Shown here piece after piece: positions 33,590 through 42,072 of a stretch of 64,000 nt of DNA (its first letter is position 1; every line of letters starts with the position of its first letter). The notes under the pieces are model-generated. The model saw only the letters and a program-made list of their open reading frames with translations. It did no database searches and had not been told where the DNA came from. A program made the translations under genes and the position numbers. Source of the DNA: Haloechinothrix aidingensis (GTDB lineage Bacteria > Actinomycetota > Actinomycetes > Mycobacteriales > Pseudonocardiaceae); the NCBI RefSeq assembly GCF_013450155.1, contig NZ_JACCKD010000001.1, forward strand, positions 558,001 through 622,000, written 5' to 3'.

Positions 33590-35127
33590 GCGGCACGCAT
33601 TCCTCCTCGCTGAACGCCGCGCGCCGCGCGCGCGAGCTCGCCGGGCTGCCCGGTGAGTCCCCCGTCGACGTGCTCGTTATCGGCGGCGGGGTCACCGGTA
33701 CCGGGGTGGCGCTGGACGCCGCGAGCCGCGGGCTGTCGGTCGTGCTCGCCGAGAAGCACGACCTGGCCTTCGGCACAAGCAGGTGGAGCTCGAAGCTCGT
33801 GCACGGCGGGCTGCGCTACCTCGCCTCCGGCAGCGTCGGCATCGCGCACGAGAGTGCTGTGGAGCGCGGCATCCTGCTGAGCAGGACGGCCCCGCACCTG
33901 GTACGCCCGTTGCCGCAGCTGGTGCCGCTGCTGCCGGGGGTGAGCGGCCCTGCTGCCGCGCTGGTACGGGCAGGCTTCGCAGCGGGAGACCTGTTGCGTC
34001 TCTCGGCACGCACCTCGCACCACTCGCTACCGCGGTCGCGCCGGGTGACACGGGCCGAGGTGCAGCGGCTGGCACCGACGGTGCGTGCCGAGGGGCTGCG
34101 CGGCGGCCTCCTCGGCTGGGACGGCCAGCTCACCGACGACGCGCGTCTGGTGGTGGCGCTCGCGCGCACCGCAGCCGCGCACGGCGCGCGGGTGCTGACG
34201 CGATGCGCGGCCGAGGACGTCACCGGTGGTGGTGCCGTGCTGCGTGACCGGCTGACGGGGCAGGCCACGCAGGTCGATGCCCGCATGGTCGTCAACGCCA
34301 CCGGGGTGTGGGCAGGCGGGCTCGCGCCCGGCGTGTCGTTGCGGCCGAGCAGGGGCACGCACCTGGTGCTGCCCCGTTCGGCCTTCGGCGATCTCGCCAC
34401 CGGCCTGATGACGCCCGTGCCGGGCGAGCGCAACCGGTTCGTGTTCGCCCTGCCCGCAGACGAGCGCCGCGTGTACGTCGGGCTCACCGACGAGGAGACC
34501 GGTGGTGAGATCCCGGATGTGCCACGGGCCTCGGATTCCGAGATCGGCTTCCTGCTCGAGACCATCAGTACGGCGTTGCGCGCCCCGCTGACCCGGCGGG
34601 ACGTGCTCGGTACGTACGCCGGGCTGCGACCGCTGCTGGACTCGGGAAGCGGGCGCTCCGCCGACGTCTCGCGCGAGCATGCCGTGCTCACCGCGCCGGA
34701 CGGGCTGGTCACCGTGGTCGGCGGGAAGCTGACCACCTACCGCAGGATGGCCGAGGACGCGCTGGATGCCGCGCTCGCCCGCAGCGGGGTCGTGGCGGGG
34801 CCCTGCCGGACGAGGCGGCTGCCGCTGGTCGGGGCAGGCAACCGCGCGGAGCTCGCCGGGGTGGCGGCGCCTGACCGGCTCGTGCGCCGGTACGGGACCG
34901 AGGCCGCTGCGGTGCTGGACGGGGCCGCCCGCGAGGAGGGCGCGACGGAGCCGATCGCCGACGGAATCCCGGTCACCCGGGCAGAGCTGCTGTTCGGGCT
35001 CCGGCACGAGGGCGCGCTGGACGAGTCCGACCTCGTGGACCGGCGCACGCGCATCGGCCTGTCCACGGCCGACAGGGAGCGAGCCCTTCCCGCTGTCACC
35101 GAGACGCTGGGACGCATCCGGGTATGA
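33586..35127 (+). CDS. glpD: FAD-dependent glycerol-3-phosphate dehydrogenase
   Basis: The ATG at 33586 overlaps the TetR stop; 513 aa. The FAD-binding motif is VDVLVIGGGVTGTGVALDAASRGLSVVLAEK, followed by the GlpD signature FGTSRWSSKLVHGGLRYL. RPSRGTHLVLPRS, LPADERRVYVGLTDEETGGE and TYAGLRPLL fit the substrate domain, and GGKLTTYRRMAEDALD starts the C-terminal cap. It oxidises glycerol 3-phosphate to dihydroxyacetone phosphate at the membrane with electrons going to quinone. DHAP is the substrate precursor for the neighbouring AGPS-like oxidase, which gives the locus a common glycerolipid theme. Confidence 0.9.
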   Translation: MSGTHSSSLNAARRARELAGLPGESPVDVLVIGGGVTGTGVALDAASRGLSVVLAEKHDLAFGTSRWSSKLVHGGLRYLASGSVGIAHESAVERGILLSRTAPHLVRPLPQLVPLLPGVSGPAAALVRAGFAAGDLLRLSARTSHHSLPRSRRVTRAEVQRLAPTVRAEGLRGGLLGWDGQLTDDARLVVALARTAAAHGARVLTRCAAEDVTGGGAVLRDRLTGQATQVDARMVVNATGVWAGGLAPGVSLRPSRGTHLVLPRSAFGDLATGLMTPVPGERNRFVFALPADERRVYVGLTDEETGGEIPDVPRASDSEIGFLLETISTALRAPLTRRDVLGTYAGLRPLLDSGSGRSADVSREHAVLTAPDGLVTVVGGKLTTYRRMAEDALDAALARSGVVAGPCRTRRLPLVGAGNRAELAGVAAPDRLVRRYGTEAAAVLDGAAREEGATEPIADGIPVTRAELLFGLRHEGALDESDLVDRRTRIGLSTADRERALPAVTETLGRIRV

Positions 35128-35168
35128 GGCGGCTCGTCACTTGCCTGATCGGAAGCGACGCCATACTG

Positions 35169-35182
35169 TAGAACACGTTCTC
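35169..35182 (+). promoter_or_regulatory. KstR-like operator upstream of the SDR gene
   Basis: TAGAACACGTTCTC fits the KstR consensus TNNAACNNGTTNNA at all fixed positions but the last, and its core AGAAC-AC-GTTCT is a perfect palindrome. It lies 46 bp before the SDR start. KstR is the TetR repressor of sterol catabolism in actinobacteria. Recognition is by motif only. Confidence 0.45.
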
Positions 35183-35227
35183 ATCGTGTGGTCTCGCCCG
35201 CATCACGAGGTATCAGGAGGATCCGAC

Positions 35228-36124
35228 ATGGCTCGCCAACCCCGCTCGCTGGTAGGACGGACGATCGCGATCACCGGAGGTGCCCGGGGGATCGGAGCGG
35301 CGACGGCGAGCATGCTCGCCGGGCAGGGCGCCCGCGTGGCGATCGGTGACCTCGACGGCGACCTCGCCGAGCAGACCGCCGCGAGCCTGCGCACGCCGTC
35401 CCTCGGCGTGGCGCTGGATGTGACGGACACCGAGGCGTACACCGCGTTCCTCGATCGGGTCGAGTCCGAGCTGGGGCCGGTCGACGTGCTGATCAATAAC
35501 GCGGGCATCATGCCGATCGGGCCGATCGACGAGGAGACCGACAGCACCACGACGAACCAGCTGGCCATCAACCTGCACGCGGTGATCCACGGCAGCAAGG
35601 AAGCCGTACGGCGTATGAAGCGGCGCGGTGGGGGGCACATCGTCAACATCGCGTCCGCGGCCGGTAAGAGCCCGGTGCCCAGCGCGGCCACCTACTCGGC
35701 GACGAAGTTCGGGGTGGTCGGCTTCTCCGAGTCGTTGCGACTCGAGGTGGCAGGCGACGGCATCGACGTCTCCTGCGTGATGCCCGGCATCGTGCGTACC
35801 GAACTCTCCTCCGGCTTGAAGGACACGGCCGGGTTCCCTCCTGTGCAGCCGGAGGACGTGGCCGAGGCGATCGTGGGGGCATTGCAGCGTCCCCGGTTCG
35901 ACGTGTTCGTGCCCGCATCCATCGGCCCGATCAGCAGGCTGAGCTACCTGATGCCGCGCCGTTTCGGAGACTGGCTGGTGCGCAGGATCGGCGTGGACAG
36001 GTTGATGGCCGAAGCGGCGACGTCGCAGGAGCGAGCGAGCTACGAGGCACGGGTCGCGGACAGTGCCCCGGCCGCGGGCCGCGGCAAGAAGTCCAAGGCG
36101 TCCGGAAAGAGCCGGACCGGCTAG
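35228..36124 (+). CDS. Short-chain dehydrogenase/reductase
   Basis: The ATG at 35228 follows AGGAGG; 298 aa. The classical SDR pattern is complete: the NAD(P) motif TGGARGIGAATASML, NNAGIMPIGPI, the catalytic Ser in IVNIASAAG, and the YSATK active-site pair. VMPGIVRTELSSG follows. An acidic residue after the second strand (GDLDGD) favours NAD over NADP. A tail of about 30 residues is rich in Lys/Ser/Gly (AAGRGKKSKASGKSRTG) and may be flexible. The substrate is unknown; the upstream KstR-like site would fit a steroid or lipid alcohol. Confidence 0.85.
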   Translation: MARQPRSLVGRTIAITGGARGIGAATASMLAGQGARVAIGDLDGDLAEQTAASLRTPSLGVALDVTDTEAYTAFLDRVESELGPVDVLINNAGIMPIGPIDEETDSTTTNQLAINLHAVIHGSKEAVRRMKRRGGGHIVNIASAAGKSPVPSAATYSATKFGVVGFSESLRLEVAGDGIDVSCVMPGIVRTELSSGLKDTAGFPPVQPEDVAEAIVGALQRPRFDVFVPASIGPISRLSYLMPRRFGDWLVRRIGVDRLMAEAATSQERASYEARVADSAPAAGRGKKSKASGKSRTG

Positions 36125-36188
36125 CCGCATCGGTCCGGCCGGCCCCGCGCGCGTCGAGGCGCGCTCCGCGTCCGGTTACGGTAGAGCC

Positions 36189-36548
36189 ATGCCGTCAGAC
36201 CAATCCTTCGAGCAGACCCCGGCGCGAGGCGCGGAACACGTGATCGTGTCGTCGACAACGGATTCCGAGGCGGCCGCCCAGCGGCTCGCCGCGGCAGCGA
36301 TCGAGGCGAAGCTGGGTGCGTGCGCCCAGGTGGTCGGGCCGATCACCAGCGTCTTCCGCTGGGAGGGCGATGTGCAGACGGATACCGAGTGGCGTGTGGA
36401 CATCAAGACAGCCTCCGACCGGGTCGAGGCCCTGACGGGCCGTCTCACCGAGCTGCACGACTACGACGTTCCGGAGATCATCGCTACCCCGATCACCGGT
36501 GGCAGCGCCGAGTACCTGTCCTGGGTGGTCTCCGAGACCCGTGCCTGA
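36189..36548 (+). CDS. cutA: CutA divalent-ion tolerance protein
   Basis: The ATG at 36189 gives 119 aa. The trimeric CutA1 fold is indicated by VIVSSTTDSEAAAQRLAAAAIEAKLGACAQVVGPITSVFRWEGDVQTDTEWRVDIKT and the closing LHDYDVPEIIATPITGGSAEYLSWV. It is a small cytoplasmic trimer historically tied to copper tolerance, though its molecular role is unsettled. A CsoR-like regulator follows on the same strand after 90 bp containing its own candidate operator. Confidence 0.9.
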   Translation: MPSDQSFEQTPARGAEHVIVSSTTDSEAAAQRLAAAAIEAKLGACAQVVGPITSVFRWEGDVQTDTEWRVDIKTASDRVEALTGRLTELHDYDVPEIIATPITGGSAEYLSWVVSETRA

Positions 36549-36582
36549 GCGCGCCCGCTGACGCGATCGTCGCGCGTCAGGA

Positions 36583-36595
36583 ACCCCCAGAGGGT
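36583..36595 (+). promoter_or_regulatory. Candidate CsoR-type operator
   Basis: ACCCCCAGAGGGT is an imperfect C-run/G-run dyad of the type bound by CsoR-like repressors. It lies 43 bp before the CsoR-like start, in the right place for autoregulation. KpnI-like GGTACC overlaps its right edge. Motif-level evidence only. Confidence 0.35.
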
Positions 36596-36638
36596 ACCCT
36601 GGTCACGTTGACCGCTCGGGGAACACGGGAGCGCGGTG

Positions 36639-36920
36639 ATGCAGGGATACACGCACGACAAGGACAGGCACATCAAGCGGCTCCACCGGATCGAAGGTCA
36701 GATCCGGGGGCTGGCGCGGATGATCGAGAACGACGAGTACTGCATCGACGTGCTGACCCAGGTCTCCGCGGCGACCAAGGCACTGCGGTCGGTGTCTCTC
36801 GAGCTGCTCGACGAGCACCTCAGGCACTGTGTCACGCAGGCAGCCGCCGAGGGCGGAACCGATGCCGACGAGAAGGTGAAGGAAGCCAGCGACGCCATCG
36901 CGCGTCTCGTACGCTCGTGA
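36639..36920 (+). CDS. CsoR-like metal-sensing transcriptional repressor
   Basis: The ATG at 36639 (GGGAG seven bases upstream) gives 93 aa; a GTG directly before it is an alternative. The all-helical DUF156 fold is clear: HIKRLHRIEGQIRGLARMIENDEYCIDVLTQVSAATKALRSVSLELLDEHLRHC. The Cu(I)-type ligand set Cys-His-Cys is present (EYC, DEHLRHC). No copper ATPase or chaperone gene is beside it, so its targets other than itself must be elsewhere. A copper sensor is most likely, but other CsoR-family inducers (sulfide, nickel) cannot be excluded. Confidence 0.85.
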   Translation: MQGYTHDKDRHIKRLHRIEGQIRGLARMIENDEYCIDVLTQVSAATKALRSVSLELLDEHLRHCVTQAAAEGGTDADEKVKEASDAIARLVRS

Positions 36921-37113
36921 CCGGAACCGGTGACGGGGCGCCGTGATCGGGGCTCGTGCGCGGGCACCGGCGGGGGTCTGGCGTACCTTGCTACGCTTCG
37001 CCGACCGCATCGCCCCCGGGGCGCGCGATGGGCGGCACCGTGGTGGGGGATGATCGCAGACGCGCCCCGACTCGACGGCGTGTACGGAGCGGGAAGGTGC
37101 GAAGGATGGGCCG

Positions 37114-38511
37114 ATGACAACCCCCGGGGGAAGCTGGAACACCGACGCCGACGGCTCCGGGGAGTCCCCACGCACGCCGGGGTACCGGGCGTGGATCGGT
37201 GGCTTGGTCGAGCTGGCACAGCAGGCGTTCCGCCGCCTGGCCGTCTCGGCCGCGCGGACACCCGGCAGGTTGTCGATGATCGCCGTCGGACTGGTCACGC
37301 TGACCCTGCTGGTCGGGCTCGTCAGCACGGTCATGGCGCAGGGCAAGAAGGACGCCGTCGACGGGTTGCTCGAGCATCGTGAGCCGGTGACCGCCGAGGC
37401 CCAACGTGTCTACAGCGCACTGTCGGACGCCGAGGCCACCGCGGCCGGGGCCCTTCTGGCCGACGACTCCGAGACGGAACGGCTGCGCGAACGTTACGAG
37501 GACAGTATCGCCCAGGCCGGGGCGTCGCTGGCCAAGGCAGCGGCCTCCGCCCAGGAGGTTCCGGAGGCCGCCGAGCAGGTCGACATCATCGGTCAGCAAC
37601 TGCCGGTCTACACCGGGCTGGTCGAGACCGCGCGCGCCAACGACCGGCAAGGGTTCCCGGTGGGGGCTTCCTACCTGCAGGAGGCGTCGGAGCTGATGCG
37701 CTCGACGATCCTGCCCGCCGCGCAGGAGCTCTACGAGCTCGAGACCGGCCGCCTCGCCGAGCAGCAGCGGGATGCGCGCTCGTTTCCCGTGTTCACCGCG
37801 TTGCTCGCGCTCGGGCTTGTCGCCGCGCTGCTCGCCACGCAGCGCTACCTGCAACGCAGGACGAACCGGGTGCTCAACCCCGGCCTGGTGGTGGCGACGG
37901 TGGCGGTACTCGTGAGTCTGCTGTGGACGTCCGTCGCGCTGGTCGTGCACGGGGTGCAGGTCGGCTCCGGGCAGCGCGACGGTACCGAGCAGGCCGACCG
38001 GCTGGTCAGTACACGGATCGTAGCGCTGCAGGCCAGGGCCGACCAGACGATGTCGCTTGTGGCGCGTGGGGCCGGGGACCAGCACGCGGAGGGATTCAGC
38101 AGGCTGTCCCGGCAACTGGGCGGTTCGGACGGCGCAGGTGGCCTGCTCGGGGAGGTGCGTGAGCAAGCCGCAGGTGGCCCGGCGGAGGAGCTCGTGAACG
38201 AGGCGATCGAGAACGCGGAGAGCTGGCGTCTCGCCGACGAGCGGATCCGCGAGCACAGCGACGAGGGTGACTACGGCGCGGCGGTGGAGCTCGCGATCAG
38301 CGCGGACGACGAGGGGGCCGCGCGGGCGTTCCACGCGCTCGACGACAACCTCAGCCAGGCCATCGACGAGGGGCGGCAGGACTTCGTGGACAGCACCACG
38401 ACCGCTTCCCGTGCGCTGCACGCGCTCCCGCAGGGCCTGGCCGTTCTCAGCGTCGTGGCGGCGCTGGGCATCACGGTCGGGGTCGGGGAACGGTTGAGGG
38501 AGTATCGATGA
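37114..38511 (+). CDS. glnX: GlnX-like membrane sensor protein
   Basis: 465 aa. Four membrane helices are visible near residues 49-73, 225-247, 254-282 and 435-457. Two extracytoplasmic helical regions lie between helices 1 and 2 and between helices 3 and 4; they contain long amphipathic stretches (EHREPVTAEAQRVYSALSDAEATAAG) like four-helix-bundle sensors. It is followed by glnH and pknG with four-base stop/start overlaps, which is the mycobacterial Rv0412c-Rv0411c-Rv0410c order. There GlnX is proposed to signal the amino-acid-bound state of GlnH to PknG. The call rests mainly on this context and topology. Confidence 0.8.
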   Translation: MTTPGGSWNTDADGSGESPRTPGYRAWIGGLVELAQQAFRRLAVSAARTPGRLSMIAVGLVTLTLLVGLVSTVMAQGKKDAVDGLLEHREPVTAEAQRVYSALSDAEATAAGALLADDSETERLRERYEDSIAQAGASLAKAAASAQEVPEAAEQVDIIGQQLPVYTGLVETARANDRQGFPVGASYLQEASELMRSTILPAAQELYELETGRLAEQQRDARSFPVFTALLALGLVAALLATQRYLQRRTNRVLNPGLVVATVAVLVSLLWTSVALVVHGVQVGSGQRDGTEQADRLVSTRIVALQARADQTMSLVARGAGDQHAEGFSRLSRQLGGSDGAGGLLGEVREQAAGGPAEELVNEAIENAESWRLADERIREHSDEGDYGAAVELAISADDEGAARAFHALDDNLSQAIDEGRQDFVDSTTTASRALHALPQGLAVLSVVAALGITVGVGERLREYR

Positions 38512-39494
38512 CCCCGCGGACCAGGCGGCACGCGCGGCGTCACCCGCGGCATCTGCTGGTGGCGCTGCTGCCGGCGCTCGGCCTCGCCGTGGCCGCGTGC
38601 GGCCCCGCCGGTGAGCCGCGCGACCTCAGCGGGCAGGTCGTCGCCCAGCGGCCGCAACCGGCGGGTGTCGGCGGGGCACCGCCCGAAGAGGACGGCGAGG
38701 TCGCCGACGACGACTGCGACGCCACGGCGAGCCTGGAGCCGGACGGGGCGGATATCCCGGACGGCTCGACGATGGCCGAGATCCGCGATCGCGGTCACCT
38801 GGTCGCGGGTGTGGACCAGAACACCTTCCTGTTCGGGTTCCACAACCCCGCGACCGGGCAGCTGGAGGGGTTCGACATCGATATCGCGCGCGAGGTCGCG
38901 GGCGCGATCTTCGGTGACCGTGACCGGGTACGGTTCCGCACGATCACCTCGGCGGAGCGTATCCCCGCCCTGCGCGAGGGCGATGTGGACATCGTCGTGC
39001 GCACGATGACGGTCAACTGCGCGCGCCGGGAGCACGTCGAGTTCTCCAGCGTGTACTTCGAAGCGGGCCAGCGGGTCCTCGTGCGGGCGGCCTCCGGCGT
39101 GGACAGCCTCGACGACCTCGCCGGTCAACGGGTGTGTGCCGCGGAAGGATCCACCTCGCTGCGCAACATCGCCGAGGCGGCCCCGGAGCCGGTGTCGGTG
39201 CCGAACTGGTCCGACTGCCTGGTCATGCTACAGCAGCGGCAGGTGGAGGCTGTGTCCACCGACGACACCATCCTGGCCGGCATGGCCGAGCAGGACCCGA
39301 CCACCGAGGTGGTTGGTGAGCCGTTCACCGAGGAGCCCTACGCCATCGGTATCCCGCCGGGAGACGAGGACATGGTCCGGTACGTCAATGCCGTGCTGGA
39401 GGACGTGCGCGAAGACCGGTGGGACGAGCTCTACGACAGGTGGATCGAACCGGTGCTCGGCGGTGCGAGCCCACCGGATGCGAGGTATCGATGA
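38508..39494 (+). CDS. glnH: Glutamate/aspartate-binding lipoprotein GlnH
   Basis: The ATG at 38508 overlaps the glnX stop; 328 aa. The signal peptide ends in a lipobox LAVAAC, so the mature protein is lipidated at C31. A proline/glycine-rich linker precedes a periplasmic-binding-protein fold of family 3: DGSTMAEIRDRGHLVAGVDQNTFLFGF, GFDIDIAREVAGAIFGD, RIPALREGDVDIVVRTMTVNCARREHVEFSSVYF. No ABC permease or ATPase gene is nearby, which supports a sensing rather than uptake role in the GlnX-GlnH-PknG pathway. Confidence 0.87.
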   Translation: MTPRTRRHARRHPRHLLVALLPALGLAVAACGPAGEPRDLSGQVVAQRPQPAGVGGAPPEEDGEVADDDCDATASLEPDGADIPDGSTMAEIRDRGHLVAGVDQNTFLFGFHNPATGQLEGFDIDIAREVAGAIFGDRDRVRFRTITSAERIPALREGDVDIVVRTMTVNCARREHVEFSSVYFEAGQRVLVRAASGVDSLDDLAGQRVCAAEGSTSLRNIAEAAPEPVSVPNWSDCLVMLQQRQVEAVSTDDTILAGMAEQDPTTEVVGEPFTEEPYAIGIPPGDEDMVRYVNAVLEDVREDRWDELYDRWIEPVLGGASPPDARYR

Positions 39495-41953
39495 GTGGAC
39501 CGGACGAGCAGGAACTGACCAGCGCGCTGTTCACCGAGCGACCGGAGACGCGGGTGGTGCGTCCCTCCGGCGAGTCGCCGGCACGCGAACCCGCGCTGCC
39601 CGAACCCGGCCCGGACAGCGTGCTGGAGCAGCCCGGCGACAGTGACTCCGAGCCGGACTCGCGCTCGGACTCCCGGTCCGGCTCCGAGCCGGACTCCGGG
39701 TCGGGCTCCGGCTCCGGAAGGGGGTCGGGGTCGCGCTCGGATTCTCGCTCGGACTCCCGCTCGGGGTCGCAGGGCACCGGCGACGAGACGTTCCCGCGTA
39801 GCTCGCGGCGGTCGTCCTCGCGCGGGTCGCGACGTTCCCGCAGGGGCGCGCTGGGCGCGGGGCTCGTCGAGGTGCCGCCCGTGCCGTACCGGGACCCCTC
39901 GTCGGCGGTGCTGGACGATCCCGTGGTCGCCGAGCACAAGCGCTACTGCGCGCGCTGCGACGCGAAGGTCGGGCGCGGTAGCGACGGGGAGCCGGGTCCC
40001 ACCGAGGGGACGTGTGCCAACTGCGGCGCCGCGTACTCCTTCACTCCCCGCCTGCGTCCGAACGAGGTGGTCGGAGGGCAGTACGAGGTGCTCGGCGCGC
40101 TCGCCTACGGCGGGCTCGGGTGGATCTACCTGGCTACCGACCGCAACGTCAACGACCGCTGGGTGGTGCTGAAAGGTCTGATCGACACCGGGGACGCGAC
40201 GGCGACGGAGGCGGCGGTCAACGAGACCCGCTTCCTGGCCGAGGTCGAGCACCCGAACATCGTCAAGATCTACAACTTCGTCAAGCACGAGGACCCGCGT
40301 ACCGGCCATTCGGTGGGCTACATCGTGATGGAGTACGTCGGCGGGCAGTCCCTGCGCCAGCTGGCGCTCGCCAGGCACCGCGCGGCCGGGCGGCCGGAGA
40401 GCATGCCGATCGGGCAGGTCATCGCCTACGGCCTGGAGATCCTGCCCGCGCTGGGGTACCTGCACAACAAGGGGTTGCTGTACTGCGACCTCAAGCCGGA
40501 CAACGTCATCCAGACCAACGAGCAGCTCAAGCTGATCGACATGGGCGCGGTTCGGCACATGGACGACTACACCAGCCCGCTGTTCTTCACCTCGGGCTAC
40601 AGCGCTCCGGAGCTGGGCACACGTGGCGCCAGCGTGCAGTCGGACCTGTTCACCGTCGGCCGCACGCTCGCGGTGCTGTCCTTCGAGTTCTCCGGGTACA
40701 CCACCAAGTACAAGACCACGCTCCCACCGCAGGAGAACGTCCCGCTCTTCCAGCTGTTCGACTCCTACTACCGGTTCCTGAAGCGGGCGACACACGCGGA
40801 CCCGGACAGGCGCTTCGCTTCCGCCGAGGAGATGGCCGACCAGCTCACCGGGGTGCTGCGCGAGGTCATGGCCCTGGGTACCGGTGAGGAACGTCCTGGA
40901 TCGTCCACAGTGTTCGGTGCGGAGAACAGGACGTTCGGGGTGCACTCGGTGGTGCCGGACCGCACGCCCGGTCGCCGCGGGGCGGTGCGGGTGCCCGCCC
41001 CGGAGCCGCACGATGTGATCGCAGGCCTGCCCGCGCCGCTGGTGCACACCGACGATGTCGCCGCGAGCCTGCTCGCGTCGACGACGACCTCGGAGCCCCG
41101 CGAGGTGATCGAGGCGCTGGCGAGGGCGCCGCAGGACTCGATCGAGGTGCGCCTGCGGGTGGTGCGGGCGCGTATCGAGCTGGACGAGCTCGAGGAGGCA
41201 CGCAGGCAGCTGCAGGCCGCGCAGTACCTGGCTGTCAAGGCCGGGATGCCGCACGACTGGCGTATCGAGTGGTACCGGGGGATGATCGAGCTGGTCGCAG
41301 GCAGGCCGAAGCTCGCCAGGACGGCCTTCGACGCGGCCTACAACGACGTGCCGGGCGAGCTCGCGCCGAAGCTGGCGCTGGCGGCCTGCGCGGAGCTGCT
41401 CGGCGACTACTTCGCCGCCGCGCGTTTCTACGAGCAGGTGTGGCGCACCGACCGTAGCTACGTGAGCGCCGCGTTCGGCCTGGCACGGGTGTACCTGGCG
41501 CAGGGCGGGCGCGACATCGCGATCGAGACGCTGGACGCCATCCCCCGGTCTTCCAGCCACCATGTCGATGCCCAGGTCAACGCGGTGCGTATCACGGCGT
41601 CGGTGCCGCCTGCCGGCCAGCAGCAGCCGGTCGTCACCGCGCACGAGCTGGTGGCGGCCTCGCGGCGGTTGGAAGGGCTGGACCTGGACGCCGAGCGCCG
41701 CGCGTGGGCTTCGGCGGACCTGCTCGAGGCGACGTACGGGTGGATGCAGGAGTGGCAGCGCGCCGATCCGGCACACGCGCACGGCACCGTGTGGGCCCCC
41801 GGCGAGGTTCTCGGTAGCGAACTGTCCGAACGCGACGTCCGCTTCGGTCTCGAGCGCTGTTACCGCTGGCTGGCCAGGTTCGCGGCAACGAGCGACGAAC
41901 GCATCGACCTGGTCGACCGAGCCAACGACATCCGCCCCCGCACCCTGACCTAG
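39491..41953 (+). CDS. pknG: Serine/threonine protein kinase PknG
   Basis: The ATG at 39491 overlaps the glnH stop; 820 aa, longer than the 750-aa mycobacterial protein. Residues 1-145 are disordered and carry an unusual Ser/Asp/Arg/Gly run (about 50-95). A rubredoxin-like metal site follows (C153xxC156, C175xxC178). The kinase domain has AYGGLGWIYLA, the catalytic Lys in WVVLKG (K228), LYCDLKPDN (non-RD, Cys instead of Arg) and LIDMGAV in place of DFG. A C-terminal TPR region ends the protein. In mycobacteria and corynebacteria PknG phosphorylates GarA/OdhI to steer 2-oxoglutarate towards glutamate. Confidence 0.92.
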   Translation: MSGPDEQELTSALFTERPETRVVRPSGESPAREPALPEPGPDSVLEQPGDSDSEPDSRSDSRSGSEPDSGSGSGSGRGSGSRSDSRSDSRSGSQGTGDETFPRSSRRSSSRGSRRSRRGALGAGLVEVPPVPYRDPSSAVLDDPVVAEHKRYCARCDAKVGRGSDGEPGPTEGTCANCGAAYSFTPRLRPNEVVGGQYEVLGALAYGGLGWIYLATDRNVNDRWVVLKGLIDTGDATATEAAVNETRFLAEVEHPNIVKIYNFVKHEDPRTGHSVGYIVMEYVGGQSLRQLALARHRAAGRPESMPIGQVIAYGLEILPALGYLHNKGLLYCDLKPDNVIQTNEQLKLIDMGAVRHMDDYTSPLFFTSGYSAPELGTRGASVQSDLFTVGRTLAVLSFEFSGYTTKYKTTLPPQENVPLFQLFDSYYRFLKRATHADPDRRFASAEEMADQLTGVLREVMALGTGEERPGSSTVFGAENRTFGVHSVVPDRTPGRRGAVRVPAPEPHDVIAGLPAPLVHTDDVAASLLASTTTSEPREVIEALARAPQDSIEVRLRVVRARIELDELEEARRQLQAAQYLAVKAGMPHDWRIEWYRGMIELVAGRPKLARTAFDAAYNDVPGELAPKLALAACAELLGDYFAAARFYEQVWRTDRSYVSAAFGLARVYLAQGGRDIAIETLDAIPRSSSHHVDAQVNAVRITASVPPAGQQQPVVTAHELVAASRRLEGLDLDAERRAWASADLLEATYGWMQEWQRADPAHAHGTVWAPGEVLGSELSERDVRFGLERCYRWLARFAATSDERIDLVDRANDIRPRTLT

Positions 41954-41963
41954 CAGCCCGTGC

Positions 41964-42033
41964 GGTGTGGAGCCCAATGTGACATCGGGCTCCTTCTATG
42001 GAACCGCGGTCACCTTCGGCTCCCGACCCCGTG
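41964..42033. repeat. About 70-bp structured repeat, copy 2
   Basis: Second copy of the element at 24381-24449, starting 11 bp after the pknG stop. The outer GGAGCC/GGCTCC, the GTGAC/GTCAC pair and the central CATCGGGCTCCTTCTA block are conserved, but several inner pairs are weaker than in copy 1. It lies between pknG and the convergent thioesterase gene and probably acts as a terminator for both directions. Confidence 0.7.
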
Positions 42034-42072
42034 GCTCGGAGAGCCGCTGCGCCGTGCCGGCCGCGGGCCCGG

